Assembly: GCF_019243155.1 (NCBI RefSeq)
Contig: NZ_JAFAUS010000193.1
Location: forward strand, 1 to 45,773
DNA: 45,773 bases
Reading direction: 5' to 3'
Source of the DNA: Mycobacterium sp.
GTDB lineage: Bacteria; Actinomycetota; Actinomycetes; Mycobacteriales; Mycobacteriaceae
Positions 36,644 to 45,773 of the stretch are shown in pieces; position 1 is the first letter of the stretch; every line of letters begins with the position of its first letter. The position numbers were made by a program, and so were the translations under genes. The notes under the pieces were generated by a model. It was not told where the DNA came from and made no database searches. It saw nothing but the letters and a program-made list of their open reading frames with translations.

Positions 36644-37525
36644 GTGGCTGAGCAGTTGCTGATCGGCGACGTCACGGCCCTGACCGGAATCGCCTCGGGC
36701 CGTATCCGCCACTACGACAAAATCGGCCTGCTGCGCGCGGAACACCTGTCCAACGGCTACCGGGTATTCGACGTCGACCAGGTCCTCGATCTGTTGCGCA
36801 TCGACCTGATGCGCAGCCTCGGCGTCAGCATCAACGACATTGCGCGGTTGATCGAAGGCGGACACACCACACTGGCCAACCTGCTGGACGAGCACCGGAC
36901 GTTGCTGGTCCGCCAGCGGGACCGGCTCGACCAGCTGATCGGGGCGATCGACGAATCGCGCGCGGCAATCGAAAGCCGCGCCAGCGACGTCAACGACCAC
37001 ATCCTGCGCAGGCTGGCGACCACGCACCGCGACAGCATCGGCGTCATCGGGCGACTCAGCGCGCCGCTGTCCGCACCGGTGGCCGCGATGTATGCCGACC
37101 TTTTCAACGAGTGGGACCTGCCGGTTCCGGCGCTGTTCGGCCAGATGGTCCTGCCCCCCGCGGCCAGCACCCTGCTGGCCCAACTGGCCGAGACGCCCGG
37201 GCACCTGGTGCTGTTCGACCGGTTGCGCAAGCTGGCCGGCGATGTGATCGCACTGGATGAAAACAGTTCGGCGGCAACAGAACTCGCGCGCAGCTGGATC
37301 GACGAGCAGCTGGCCGAGCCATTGCCCGACGACGTGGTCGGCGTGCTGCGCGGTGTGCAACCGCTGTTGGAGCACGACCCGGTGATCGTGCAGGGGTTCC
37401 GCGCGTGGGCGGCATCGATCAGCCCGGCCGCCGCCGACTTCATCGACGAGATCGCCCGCCAGACATCCCAGCGCGGGCTGGACGCCGTAAGCGTCATCGT
37501 GCTGCCCGCAGCCGCGCAGGCCTAA
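36644..37525 (+). CDS. MerR-family transcriptional regulator
   Basis: 293-residue regulator. The N-terminal MerR winged helix covers about 5-75 (IGDVTALTGIASGRIRHYDKIGLLRAEHLSNGYRVFD). A coiled-coil dimerisation helix follows at about 80-115, then a long C-terminal domain without the Cys residues of metal sensors, suggesting an organic effector. The start is GTG at 36644, only six bases after the palindrome. It probably controls the divergent Rieske oxygenase gene and itself. The effector is presumably a substrate or product of that enzyme. Confidence 0.9.
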   Translation: MAEQLLIGDVTALTGIASGRIRHYDKIGLLRAEHLSNGYRVFDVDQVLDLLRIDLMRSLGVSINDIARLIEGGHTTLANLLDEHRTLLVRQRDRLDQLIGAIDESRAAIESRASDVNDHILRRLATTHRDSIGVIGRLSAPLSAPVAAMYADLFNEWDLPVPALFGQMVLPPAASTLLAQLAETPGHLVLFDRLRKLAGDVIALDENSSAATELARSWIDEQLAEPLPDDVVGVLRGVQPLLEHDPVIVQGFRAWAASISPAAADFIDEIARQTSQRGLDAVSVIVLPAAAQA

Positions 37526-37593
37526 ACGAACGATGTAGCTCTGTGATGCACATGTGACCAGTGTGTTCGATGTGTTGGGTGATATTTCTGTCG

Positions 37594-37599
37594 TACTCT
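37594..37599 (+). promoter_or_regulatory. Likely -10 element for a leaderless transcript
   Basis: TACTCT ends seven bases before the GTG at 37607, a spacing typical of leaderless mycobacterial mRNAs (TANNNT then start). No ribosome site precedes the GTG, which supports this reading. Confidence 0.4.
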
Positions 37600-37606
37600 G
37601 TGGCCT

Positions 37607-38329
37607 GTGTCATCGGTTTCGCGACGCGATCTCCTCAAGTTCGCGGCGGCAACCCCAGCATTACTAGGTCTGGGGATCGCGGCTGCGTCGGCGAGCGCCG
37701 CGCCGGCTACGGCGTCGCTCGGCACCCTTTTGGACTATGCGGCGGGAGTCATCCCGGCCGGCCAGATCAGGGCGGCCGGCGCCGTGGGATCGATCAGATA
37801 TGTGTCGGATCGGCGGCCCGGCGGCAACTGGATGCTGGGCAAGCCGATCGAGCTCACGGAAGCGCGTGACCTCAGCAGTAACGGCCTGAAGATCGTCTCC
37901 TGTTACCAATTCGGCAAGGCCGACAGCGCCGACTGGCTCGGCGGCGCGGGCGCCGGCACCAAGCACGCCGAGCGCGGCATGCAGCTGCACGCCGCCGCCG
38001 GCGGCCCCGCTACCGCCCCCATCTACGCCTCGATCGACGACGACCCGTCGTATGACCAGTACAAACAGCTGATCGCGCCGTACCTGCGTTCCTGGGAGTC
38101 GGTGATCGGACATCAGCGCACAGGCGTGTACGCCAACTCGAAGACGATCGACTGGGCACTGCACGACGGCTTGGGTTCGTACTTCTGGCAGCACAACTGG
38201 GGCTCACCCAAGGGCTTCGCCCACCCGGCGGCCAGTTTGCACCAGGTGGAGATCGACAAACGCAGTGTCGGCGGGGTCGGGGTGGACATCAACGAGATTC
38301 TGAAACCCCAATTCGGCCAGTGGGCCTAG
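37607..38329 (+). CDS. Tat-exported DUF1906 glycoside-hydrolase-like protein (Rv2525c homologue)
   Basis: 240-residue protein with a twin-arginine signal (SRRDLLKFAAATPALLGLG) followed by an Ala-rich cleavage region. The DUF1906 domain, a GH25-like TIM barrel, then follows: DYAAGVIPAGQIRAAG, IRYVSDR, IYASIDDDPSYDQY, and GVYANSKTIDWAL. Length, signal and position next to fas match M. tuberculosis Rv2525c, a Tat substrate thought to act in the cell envelope. It lies just beyond the catabolic island and marks the return to conserved gene order. Confidence 0.93.
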   Translation: MSSVSRRDLLKFAAATPALLGLGIAAASASAAPATASLGTLLDYAAGVIPAGQIRAAGAVGSIRYVSDRRPGGNWMLGKPIELTEARDLSSNGLKIVSCYQFGKADSADWLGGAGAGTKHAERGMQLHAAAGGPATAPIYASIDDDPSYDQYKQLIAPYLRSWESVIGHQRTGVYANSKTIDWALHDGLGSYFWQHNWGSPKGFAHPAASLHQVEIDKRSVGGVGVDINEILKPQFGQWA

Positions 38330-38850
38330 CTTCCCAACATCCGTCCGGGTCCCGATTCTTAAACTCCAGCAAACACTCGTTCGCTCATTTTTTGTCGATG
38401 CGGTGTTTGCGGACTATCACACAACGCGCTTGACGCGGACTTTGCGCGGCTCGAAGGCTCGAAATTTTTACATAACGATTACATAACAAAACTGCTTTGA
38501 TCTGCGCAGTTATAGCTACTCGACCGTAACCACCTGCATGCAGCACGTTTGTTCGCGGCGCTTAGGCCGCGGCTTAAACGTGGTGTTACCCACGACACGG
38601 TTACCCGTGCGTAGAACTCACCAGTAACCAATCAGCACGCAAAACGGGGGTCCATCCTTATGACACTCTTAGTACAGCCGATGGAGTCCGAAGCGCCGCT
38701 CAACTCACCCGGAGCGGCCCGCCCGACACCACACCGGCCAGCCGTTTCCCGGCTGTGATTCGACGCGGAATCGACGGACATCCCGCCTGCCGGCGATGGT
38801 GACCGCCAGACGTACCGAGAAATAAAGACGCATACAGGGGAGACATAAAG
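38330..38850. promoter_or_regulatory. fas upstream region with several repeat elements
   Basis: This 521-bp gap has clear structure. At 38468-38487 there is a direct repeat TTACATAAC-GA-TTACATAAC (11-bp period), which on the minus strand reads as GTTATG-N5-GTTATG. At 38534-38543 lies the palindrome CTGCATGCAG. At 38562-38577 there is a 16-bp palindrome TTAGGCCGCGGCTTAA (one mismatch pair). GTTACCC occurs twice, 15 bp apart, near 38585-38606. In M. tuberculosis the TetR regulator FasR binds upstream of fas; which of these elements it would bind here cannot be told by reading. Confidence 0.6.
38660..38758 (+). CDS. Possible 32-residue leader peptide upstream of fas
   Basis: A short open frame from ATG 38660 to TGA 38758 encodes MTLLVQPMESEAPLNSPG and a basic Pro-rich end. 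A GGGGG-containing stretch lies about nine bases upstream as a possible ribosome site. It ends 92 bp before the fas start. It could be a leader peptide or chance. No Trp/Leu/Arg run suggests attenuation. Confidence 0.25.
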   Translation: MTLLVQPMESEAPLNSPGAARPTPHRPAVSRL

Positions 38851-41800
38851 GTGACGATCCACGAGCACGACCGGGTATCCGCTGATCGCGACGGTAAGGG
38901 CCAGCACCCACCGGCCGGGGACTCCCATGCTCTGGTCGACCGCCTCACGACCGGTGAACCGTATGGCGTCGCATTCGGCGGCCAGGGCAGTGCCTGGCTG
39001 GAGACCCTCGAGGAGCTGGTGTCGTCGGCCGGGATCGAATCCGAGCTGGCGACGCTGGTCGGCGAAGTGCAGCTGCTGCTCGAGCCCGTGGCAAAAGAGC
39101 TGGTGGTGGTGCGTCCGATCGGTTTCGAACCGCTGAACTGGGTGCGTGCGCTGGCGGCCGAGGACCCGATTCCCTCCGCAAAGCACCTCACGTCGGCGGC
39201 GGTGTCGATCCCGGGCGTGCTGCTTACCCAGATTGCGGCCGTGCGTGCGCTGGGGCGCCAGGGCATGGATCTGACCGAGACCCCGCCGGTCGCCGTGGTC
39301 GGACACTCGCAAGGCGTGCTGGCCGTCGAGGCGCTCAAAGGCGCGGGCGCGCGCGACGTTGAACTGCTGGCGATGGCCCAGCTGATCGGTGCCGCCGGGA
39401 CGCTGGTGGCCCGACGCCGTGGCATCTCCGTGCTCGGCGACCGCCCGCCGATGGTGTCGGTCACCAACGCCGACCCCGAGCGCATCGGCCGCCTTCTCGA
39501 AGAGTTCGCGCAGGACGTCCGCACCGTGCTGCCTCCGGTGCTGTCCATCCGTAACGGCCGTCGTTCGGTCGTCATCACCGGCACCCCCGAGCAACTCTCC
39601 CGCTTCGAGCTGTACTGCCGGCAGATCTCGGAGAAGGAAGAGGCAGACCGGAAGAACAAGCTGCGCGGCGGCGACGTCTTCTCGCCGATCTTCGACCCGG
39701 TGCAGGTGGAGGTCGGCTTCCACACGCCGCGGCTGACCGACGGCATCGACATCGTCGGCGCCTGGGCGGAAAAGGCCGGCCTCGACGTCGCGCTGGCGCG
39801 GGAACTGACCGAGTCGATCCTGGTGCGTCGAGTCGACTGGGTCGAGGAGATCACCCGCGTCCACAAGTCGGGGGCGCGCTGGATTCTCGACCTGGGCCCC
39901 GGCGACATCCTCACCCGGCTGACCGCGCCGGTGATCCGCGGCCTGGGCGTGGGCATCGTGCCCGCGGCCACGCGCGGGGGTCAGCGCAACCTCTTTACCG
40001 TCGGGGCCGTGCCCGAGGTGGCGCGGGCCTGGGCAAGCTACGCACCCACGGTGGTCAGCCTGCCGGACGGCCGGGTCAAGCTCTCGACGAAGTTCACCCG
40101 ACTGACCGGACGCTCGCCGATTCTGCTCGCGGGCATGACCCCGACCACCGTCGACGCCAAGATCGTTGCCGCGGCGGCCAACGCCGGGCACTGGGCCGAG
40201 TTGGCCGGTGGCGGGCAGGTCACCGAGGAGATCTTCGCCGCCCGCATCGACGAGCTGTCCAACCTGCTCGACCCGGGTCGCACCTATCAGTTCAACGCGC
40301 TATTCCTCGACCCGTACCTGTGGAAGCTGCAGGTGGGCGGCAAGCGGTTGGTGCAGAAGGCGCGTCAGTCCGGCGCGGCGATCGACGGTCTGGTGATCAG
40401 CGCCGGCATCCCTGATCTCGAGGATGCGGTCGATCTGATCGAAGAGCTTAACGAGGTGGGCATCAGCCACGTCGTGTTCAAGCCGGGGACGGTCGAGCAG
40501 ATCCGCTCGGTGATCCGGATCGCGACCGAGGTGTCCACCAAGCCGGTGATCGTGCACATCGAGGGCGGGCGCGCCGGAGGCCACCATTCGTGGGAAGACC
40601 TCGACGACCTGCTGCTGGCGACCTACTCGGAGCTGCGGTCACGTCGCAACATCACCGTCTGCGTGGGCGGCGGCATCGGCACGCCCGAGCGGGCAGCCGA
40701 ATACCTGTCAGGGCGCTGGGCCGAGTCGTACGGCTTCCCGTTGATGCCGATCGACGGCATCCTCGTCGGCACCGCCGCGATGGCGACCAAGGAAGCCACC
40801 ACATCGCCGTCGGTGAAGCGGATGCTGGTCGAAACGCAAGGCACCGAACACTGGATCGGCGCCGGAAAAGCCGTGGGCGGCATGGCTTCCAGCCGCAGCC
40901 AACTCGGTGCGGACATTCACGAGATCGACAACAGCGCCTCGCGTTGCGGCCGGCTGCTCGACGAGGTCGCCGGCGACGCGGAGGCGGTCGCCGAGCGCCG
41001 CGACGAGATCATCGCCGCGATGGCCAACACCGCCAAGCCGTACTTCGGCGACGTCGCGGAGATGACTTACCTGCAGTGGCTGCAGCGCTACGTCGAACTG
41101 GCGATCGGTGAGGGCAACTCCACCGCCGACACCGCCGCGCCGGGCAGCCCGTGGCTGGCCGACACCTGGCGCGACCGTTTCGAGGAGATGCTGAAGCGGA
41201 CCGAAGCGCGTTTGCACGCAAAGGATTCCGGGCCGATCCACACGCTGTTCGACGACACGGCCCTCCTGGAAAGCCCCCAGCAGGCCATCGCCACGCTGAT
41301 CGCCGAGTACCCGGACGCCGAGTCGGTGCAACTGCACCCGGCCGACGTTCCGTTCTTCGTCACGCTGTGCAAGACGTTGGGTAAGCCGGTCAATTTCGTG
41401 CCGGTCATCGACAAGGACGTCCGGCGCTGGTGGCGCAGTGACTCGCTGTGGCAGGCCCACGACGCCCGCTACGACGCCGACCAAGTGTGCATCATCCCGG
41501 GTACCGAGGCGGTCGCCGGCATCACCCGGATGGACGAGCCCGTAGGCGAATTGCTGGACCGCTTCGAGCAGGCCGCGATCGACGAGGTCGTCGCATCCAA
41601 CGGGCAACCGCGGGCGGTCACGTCGCGGCGGCTGGGCCGGCTGGACGTGACCGGACCGTTGGCCGTCGTGCTCGACGCCCCCGACGTGCAGTGGGCCGGC
41701 CGCACCGCGACCAACCCGGTTCACCGCATCGCCGACCCCAGCGACTGGCTGGTGCACGACGGACCCGAAAGCCGGCGCGCCACACACTCATCCACAGGTG

Positions 41801-44800
41801 CGCGGCTGCACGCCGAGGGCAACCGGGTCATTCTCAGTGTGCCGCTGTCCGGTACCTGGGTCGACATTCCATTCACCTTGCCCGCCAACACCGTTGACGG
41901 CGGCACCCCAGCGGTCTCCACCGAGGACGCCGCCACGGCCATGCGCGCCGTGCTGGCGATCGCCGCCGGCGTGGACGGGCCGGACATGCTGCCCGCCGTC
42001 ACCGACGGAACGGCCACCGTCACCGTGGCCTGGGACCCTGAGCGCGTCGCCGACCACACGGGCGTCACGGCCACTTTCGGAGAGCCGCTGGCGCCCAGCC
42101 TCACCACCGTGCCCGACGCGCTCGTCGGTCCTTGCTGGCCCGCGGTTTTCGCGGCGATCGGCTCGGCGGTCACCGAGTCCGGCGTCCCTGTGGTCGAGGG
42201 CCTCCTCAGCCTGGTGCACCTCGACCACGGTGCCCACATGGTCGGCAAGCTACCGAGCGACCCGGCCGAATTGACCATCAGCGCAACGGCTTCGCCGGCC
42301 TCCGACACGGACATGGGACGAGTCGTCCGCGTCGCGGTGACCATCACCGGCGCCGACGGCGCGGTGATCGCCACCCTCGATGAGCGTTTCGCCATCCTCG
42401 GGCGCACCGGTGCCGCGGAGCTCACCGAGCCGCAGCGCGCGGGCGGTGCCATCTCTGAGAACGCCACCGACACCCCGCGTCGTCGCCGCCGCGACGTCAT
42501 GCTGACCGCACCGGTGAACATGCATCCGTTCGCGGAGGTCTCCGGTGACCACAACCCCATCCACACCGACCGGGCGGCGGCATTGCTGGCCGGCCTGGAA
42601 ACGCCCATCGTGCACGGCATGTGGCTGTCGGCCGCCGCGCAGCACGCGGTGACCGCCACCGACGGTCAGACGCGGCCACCGGCCCGGCTGGTCGGTTGGA
42701 CCGCCCGGTTCATGGGCATGGTGCGTCCCGGCGATGAGGTCGACTTCCGGGTCGACCGGGTCGGAATCGACCAGGGTGCAGAGGTTTTGGAGGTGGCTGC
42801 GCGCGTCGGGTCGGACCTGGTGATGTCGGCCACGGCGCGGCTCGCCTCTCCCAAGACGGTGTATGCCTTCCCCGGCCAGGGTATCCAGCACAAGGGCATG
42901 GGCATGGAGGTCCGGGCCCGGTCCAAGGCGGCCCGCAAGGTGTGGGACACCGCCGACAAGTTCACCCGCGAGACGTTGGGCTTCTCGGTGCTGCACGTGG
43001 TGCGCGACAACCCGACCAGCATCATCGCCAGCGGCGTGCACTACAACCACCCCGAAGGGGTGCTGTACCTGACGCAGTTCACCCAGGTCGCGATGGCGAC
43101 CGTGGCCGCCGCGCAGGTCGCCGAGATGCGCGAGCAAGGCGCCTTCGTCGAAGACGCCATCGCGTGCGGTCACTCCGTGGGCGAATACACGGCGCTGGCC
43201 TGTGTTACGGGTATCTACGAGCTGGATGCGTTGCTGGAGATGGTGTTTCACCGCGGCTCGAAGATGCACGACATCGTGCCGCGCGACGAGCTGGGCCGCT
43301 CCAACTACCGGCTGGCAGCGATCCGCCCCTCGCAAATTGACCTGCCCGACGACGAAGTCACCGCCTTCGTAGCCGAAATCGCCGAACGCACCGGTGAATT
43401 CCTGGAGATCGTGAACTTCAACCTGCGCGGCTCGCAGTACGCGATCGCCGGCACGGTGCGCGGCCTCGAGGCGCTCGAAGAAGAGGTGGAGCGGCGGCGC
43501 GAAATCTCCGGCGGCAAGCGGTCGTTCATCCTGGTGCCCGGGATCGACGTGCCGTTCCATTCGCGGGTGCTGCGGGTCGGTGTCGCCGACTTCCGTCGCT
43601 CGCTGGAGCGGGTCATGCCGCGCGACAAGGACCCCGACATCATCATCGGGCGCTACATCCCCAACCTGGTGCCGCGGCCGTTCACGCTGGACCGCGACTT
43701 CGTCCAGGAGATAAGGGATCTGGTGCCCGCCGAGCCACTGGACGAGATCCTCGCGGACTACGACACCTGGCGTAATGAGAAGCCCCGCGAACTCGCCCGC
43801 AAGGTGTTGATCGAGCTGCTGGCGTGGCAGTTCGCCAGCCCGGTGCGCTGGATCGAGACCCAGGACCTGCTCTTCATCGAGGAGGCCGCGGGCGGTCTGG
43901 GTGTGGAGCGGTTCGTCGAGATCGGCGTGAAGTCCGCGCCGACCGTCGCCGGGCTCGCCGGCAACACCCTCAAGCTTCCCGAATATGCCCACAGCACAGT
44001 GGAAGTGCTCAACGCCGAGCGCGATGCCGCGGTGCTGTTCGCGACGGACACCGACCCCGAGCCGGAAGAGGAGGCGGCCGAGCCGGCCGCCGACTCGGCC
44101 GCGCCGGAAGGCGTGGCCGCCGTCGAGGCCGCACCGGCCCCCGCCGCGGCTCCGTCGGGTGGTCCGCGCCCGGACGACATCACGTTCGACGCGGCCGACG
44201 CCATCCTGGCGCTGATCGCGCTCTCGGCCAAGATGCGGATCGACCAGATCGAGCAGTTGGACTCCATCGAGTCCATCACCGACGGCGCGTCGTCGCGGCG
44301 CAACCAGCTGCTGGTCGACCTGGGCTCGGAGTTGAACTTGGGCGCCATCGACGGTGCCGCCGAGGCGGACCTGACCGGCCTGCGGTCGCAGGTCACCAAG
44401 CTGGCGCGCACCTACAAGCCTTACGGCCCAGTGCTTTCCGATGCGATCAACGACCAGCTGCGTACCGTGCTCGGGCCTTCCGGTAAGCGGCCGGCCGCCA
44501 TCGCCGAGCGCGTCAAGAAGACCTGGGAGCTCGGGGAGGGATGGGCCAAGCACGTCACGGTCGAGGTCGCACTGGGAACCCGCGAAGGGACCAGCGTGCG
44601 CGGGGGCGCCATGGGCCACCTGCACGAGGGCGCCCTGGCCGACGCCGCCTCGGTCGACAAGGTCATCGACGGCGCGGTCGCGGCCGTTGCCGCGCGCCAG
44701 GGCATCTCGGTGACGCTGCCGTCGTCGGGCGGTGGTGGCGGCGGCGCGACCGTCGACGCGGCCGCGCTGAGCGAATTCACCGACCAGATCACCGGTCGGG

Positions 44801-45773
44801 ACGGCGTCCTGGCCTCGGCGGCTCGTTTGGTGCTGAACCAGCTGGGCCTCGACGACGCGACGAGCGCGGCGCCGACGGCCACCGATGCCGAGCTCATCGA
44901 CCTGGTGACCCTCGAATTGGGCGCTGACTGGCCACGTTTGGTGGCGCCGGTGTTCGACGCCAAGAAGGCCGTCTTGTTCGACGACCGCTGGGCCAGCGCC
45001 CGTGAGGACTTGGTCAAGCTGTGGCTGGCCGACGAGGGCGACATCGACGCCGACTGGGTGCGGCTCTCGGAGCGGTTCGAGGGCGCCGGCCACGTCGTCG
45101 CCACCCAGGCCACCTGGTGGCAGGGCAAGTCCCTGGCCGCCGGCCGGCAAATCCACGCATCGCTGTACGGCCGGATCGCCGCGGGTGCCGAGAACCCGGA
45201 CTCCGGCCCCTACAACAACGAAGTCGCCGTGGTGACAGGCGCTTCCAAGGGGTCGATCGCCTCGTCGGTCGTCGCGCGACTGCTCGCCGGCGGCGCGACG
45301 GTCATCGCGACGACGTCGAAGCTTGACGAGGAGCGACTCGCGTTCTACCGCGGGCTGTATCGCGACCACGCCCGGTACGGCGCGGCGCTGTGGGTGGTCG
45401 CCGCCAACATGGCGTCCTACTCCGACATCGACGCGCTGGTCGAGTGGGTCGGCACCGAGCAGTCCGAAAGCCTTGGGCCGCAGTCGATCCACATCAAGGA
45501 CGCGCAAACCCCGACACTACTGTTCCCGTTCGCGGCACCTCGGGTCGTGGGGGATCTCTCCGAGGCCGGTTCGCGCTCCGAGATGGAGATGAAGGTCCTG
45601 CTGTGGGCCGTGCAACGACTGATCGGCGGCCTGTCGAGGATCGGCGCCGAGCGCGACATCGCGTCGCGTCTGCACGTAGTGCTGCCCGGCTCCCCGAACC
45701 GCGGAATGTTCGGTGGTGACGGCGCTTACGGCGAGGCCAAGTCGGCGCTGGACGCCCTCGTGAGCCGTTGGCA
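38851..45773 (+). CDS. fas: Type I fatty acid synthase, partial (C-terminus beyond window)
   Basis: The frame is open from GTG 38851 (AGGGGAG site) to the window end, 2307 residues of a protein usually near 3070. Domains in order are: acetyltransferase with GHSQG (Ser153); FMN-type enoyl reductase (ILLAGMTPTTVDAKI, VEGGRAGGHHSWED); MaoC-like dehydratase with GDHNPIHTD (D1233, H1234); malonyl/palmitoyl transferase with GHSVGEY (Ser1442); an Ala/Pro/Glu linker; ACP with the phosphopantetheine Ser in DGASSRRNQ (about 1814-1815); and ketoreductase with VTGASKGS (from about 2129). The ketosynthase is past the edge. It corresponds to M. tuberculosis Rv2524c and makes the C16-C26 acyl-CoAs that feed mycolic acid synthesis. 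All visible active sites are intact. Confidence 0.97.
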   Translation, partial: MTIHEHDRVSADRDGKGQHPPAGDSHALVDRLTTGEPYGVAFGGQGSAWLETLEELVSSAGIESELATLVGEVQLLLEPVAKELVVVRPIGFEPLNWVRALAAEDPIPSAKHLTSAAVSIPGVLLTQIAAVRALGRQGMDLTETPPVAVVGHSQGVLAVEALKGAGARDVELLAMAQLIGAAGTLVARRRGISVLGDRPPMVSVTNADPERIGRLLEEFAQDVRTVLPPVLSIRNGRRSVVITGTPEQLSRFELYCRQISEKEEADRKNKLRGGDVFSPIFDPVQVEVGFHTPRLTDGIDIVGAWAEKAGLDVALARELTESILVRRVDWVEEITRVHKSGARWILDLGPGDILTRLTAPVIRGLGVGIVPAATRGGQRNLFTVGAVPEVARAWASYAPTVVSLPDGRVKLSTKFTRLTGRSPILLAGMTPTTVDAKIVAAAANAGHWAELAGGGQVTEEIFAARIDELSNLLDPGRTYQFNALFLDPYLWKLQVGGKRLVQKARQSGAAIDGLVISAGIPDLEDAVDLIEELNEVGISHVVFKPGTVEQIRSVIRIATEVSTKPVIVHIEGGRAGGHHSWEDLDDLLLATYSELRSRRNITVCVGGGIGTPERAAEYLSGRWAESYGFPLMPIDGILVGTAAMATKEATTSPSVKRMLVETQGTEHWIGAGKAVGGMASSRSQLGADIHEIDNSASRCGRLLDEVAGDAEAVAERRDEIIAAMANTAKPYFGDVAEMTYLQWLQRYVELAIGEGNSTADTAAPGSPWLADTWRDRFEEMLKRTEARLHAKDSGPIHTLFDDTALLESPQQAIATLIAEYPDAESVQLHPADVPFFVTLCKTLGKPVNFVPVIDKDVRRWWRSDSLWQAHDARYDADQVCIIPGTEAVAGITRMDEPVGELLDRFEQAAIDEVVASNGQPRAVTSRRLGRLDVTGPLAVVLDAPDVQWAGRTATNPVHRIADPSDWLVHDGPESRRATHSSTGARLHAEGNRVILSVPLSGTWVDIPFTLPANTVDGGTPAVSTEDAATAMRAVLAIAAGVDGPDMLPAVTDGTATVTVAWDPERVADHTGVTATFGEPLAPSLTTVPDALVGPCWPAVFAAIGSAVTESGVPVVEGLLSLVHLDHGAHMVGKLPSDPAELTISATASPASDTDMGRVVRVAVTITGADGAVIATLDERFAILGRTGAAELTEPQRAGGAISENATDTPRRRRRDVMLTAPVNMHPFAEVSGDHNPIHTDRAAALLAGLETPIVHGMWLSAAAQHAVTATDGQTRPPARLVGWTARFMGMVRPGDEVDFRVDRVGIDQGAEVLEVAARVGSDLVMSATARLASPKTVYAFPGQGIQHKGMGMEVRARSKAARKVWDTADKFTRETLGFSVLHVVRDNPTSIIASGVHYNHPEGVLYLTQFTQVAMATVAAAQVAEMREQGAFVEDAIACGHSVGEYTALACVTGIYELDALLEMVFHRGSKMHDIVPRDELGRSNYRLAAIRPSQIDLPDDEVTAFVAEIAERTGEFLEIVNFNLRGSQYAIAGTVRGLEALEEEVERRREISGGKRSFILVPGIDVPFHSRVLRVGVADFRRSLERVMPRDKDPDIIIGRYIPNLVPRPFTLDRDFVQEIRDLVPAEPLDEILADYDTWRNEKPRELARKVLIELLAWQFASPVRWIETQDLLFIEEAAGGLGVERFVEIGVKSAPTVAGLAGNTLKLPEYAHSTVEVLNAERDAAVLFATDTDPEPEEEAAEPAADSAAPEGVAAVEAAPAPAAAPSGGPRPDDITFDAADAILALIALSAKMRIDQIEQLDSIESITDGASSRRNQLLVDLGSELNLGAIDGAAEADLTGLRSQVTKLARTYKPYGPVLSDAINDQLRTVLGPSGKRPAAIAERVKKTWELGEGWAKHVTVEVALGTREGTSVRGGAMGHLHEGALADAASVDKVIDGAVAAVAARQGISVTLPSSGGGGGGATVDAAALSEFTDQITGRDGVLASAARLVLNQLGLDDATSAAPTATDAELIDLVTLELGADWPRLVAPVFDAKKAVLFDDRWASAREDLVKLWLADEGDIDADWVRLSERFEGAGHVVATQATWWQGKSLAAGRQIHASLYGRIAAGAENPDSGPYNNEVAVVTGASKGSIASSVVARLLAGGATVIATTSKLDEERLAFYRGLYRDHARYGAALWVVAANMASYSDIDALVEWVGTEQSESLGPQSIHIKDAQTPTLLFPFAAPRVVGDLSEAGSRSEMEMKVLLWAVQRLIGGLSRIGAERDIASRLHVVLPGSPNRGMFGGDGAYGEAKSALDALVSRW

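Noticed and set aside
42250..45507. 1085-codon open frame on the minus strand
   Set aside because: It lies entirely antisense to fas, whose domains and motifs are intact; long antisense frames are common in GC-rich coding DNA.

Overview
The window is high-GC actinobacterial DNA and almost certainly comes from a Mycobacterium. At the right end lies most of a type I fatty acid synthase, immediately preceded by a Tat-exported DUF1906 protein. These correspond to the M. tuberculosis pair Rv2525c-Rv2524c (fas). A 654-residue PAS/phosphatase/kinase/STAS protein (Rv1364c type), a DUF732 protein and a mycobacterial secreted Cys/Pro-rich protein point the same way. Family assignments are from memory of protein families; no searches were run.

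Layout. (1) 1-9.5 kb: SDR, Zn alcohol dehydrogenase and P450; then, divergently, a Rieske ferredoxin and two amidohydrolase-2 paralogues, an HSL-fold protein, and an acyl-CoA dehydrogenase (ACAD) pair. (2) 9.5-15.3 kb: the sigma-factor-regulator-like multidomain protein, a third amidohydrolase, a TetR regulator fused to a hotdog thioesterase domain, and two small secreted proteins. (3) 15.3-23.5 kb: a tightly overlapping minus-strand operon of four ACADs and an acyl-CoA ligase; then an LLM oxidoreductase, an SDR and a GntR/FadR-type regulator. (4) 23.6-32.4 kb: a double-domain CoA-transferase with a ferredoxin, a second P450, a KshA-like Rieske oxygenase, an acyl-CoA ligase, an NTF2-like protein, a two-gene hotdog hydratase and a DinB/TIGR03086 protein. 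(5) 32.4-37.5 kb: aldehyde dehydrogenase, a CrtC/AttH-like lipocalin protein, a second Rieske oxygenase and a MerR regulator. (6) 37.6-45.8 kb: the conserved Rv2525c-fas block, with fas cut by the window end.

Taken together, parts 1 and 3-5 look like a catabolic island for a hydrophobic, probably polycyclic or terpenoid/steroid-like compound. P450s and Rieske oxygenases would hydroxylate it, alcohol and aldehyde dehydrogenases would make acids, ligases and CoA-transferase would activate them, and heteromeric ACADs with a MaoC-type hydratase would run beta-oxidation-like steps. Amidohydrolases would hydrolyse or decarboxylate ring-cleavage products. The substrate is not determined by the sequence.

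The most interesting signals are these. A shared AT-rich 20-bp motif occurs in five divergent promoter regions of the island (a candidate private regulon). One amidohydrolase paralogue and one HSL-fold 'esterase' have lost their catalytic residues yet stay in intact genes. The TetR-hotdog fusion has matching palindromes near its own start and near the adjacent amidohydrolase. A GTTAYG-N5-GTTAYG tandem element is shared between a catabolic operon and the fas upstream region. A 52-bp palindromic repeat is duplicated in frame inside a Rieske oxygenase.
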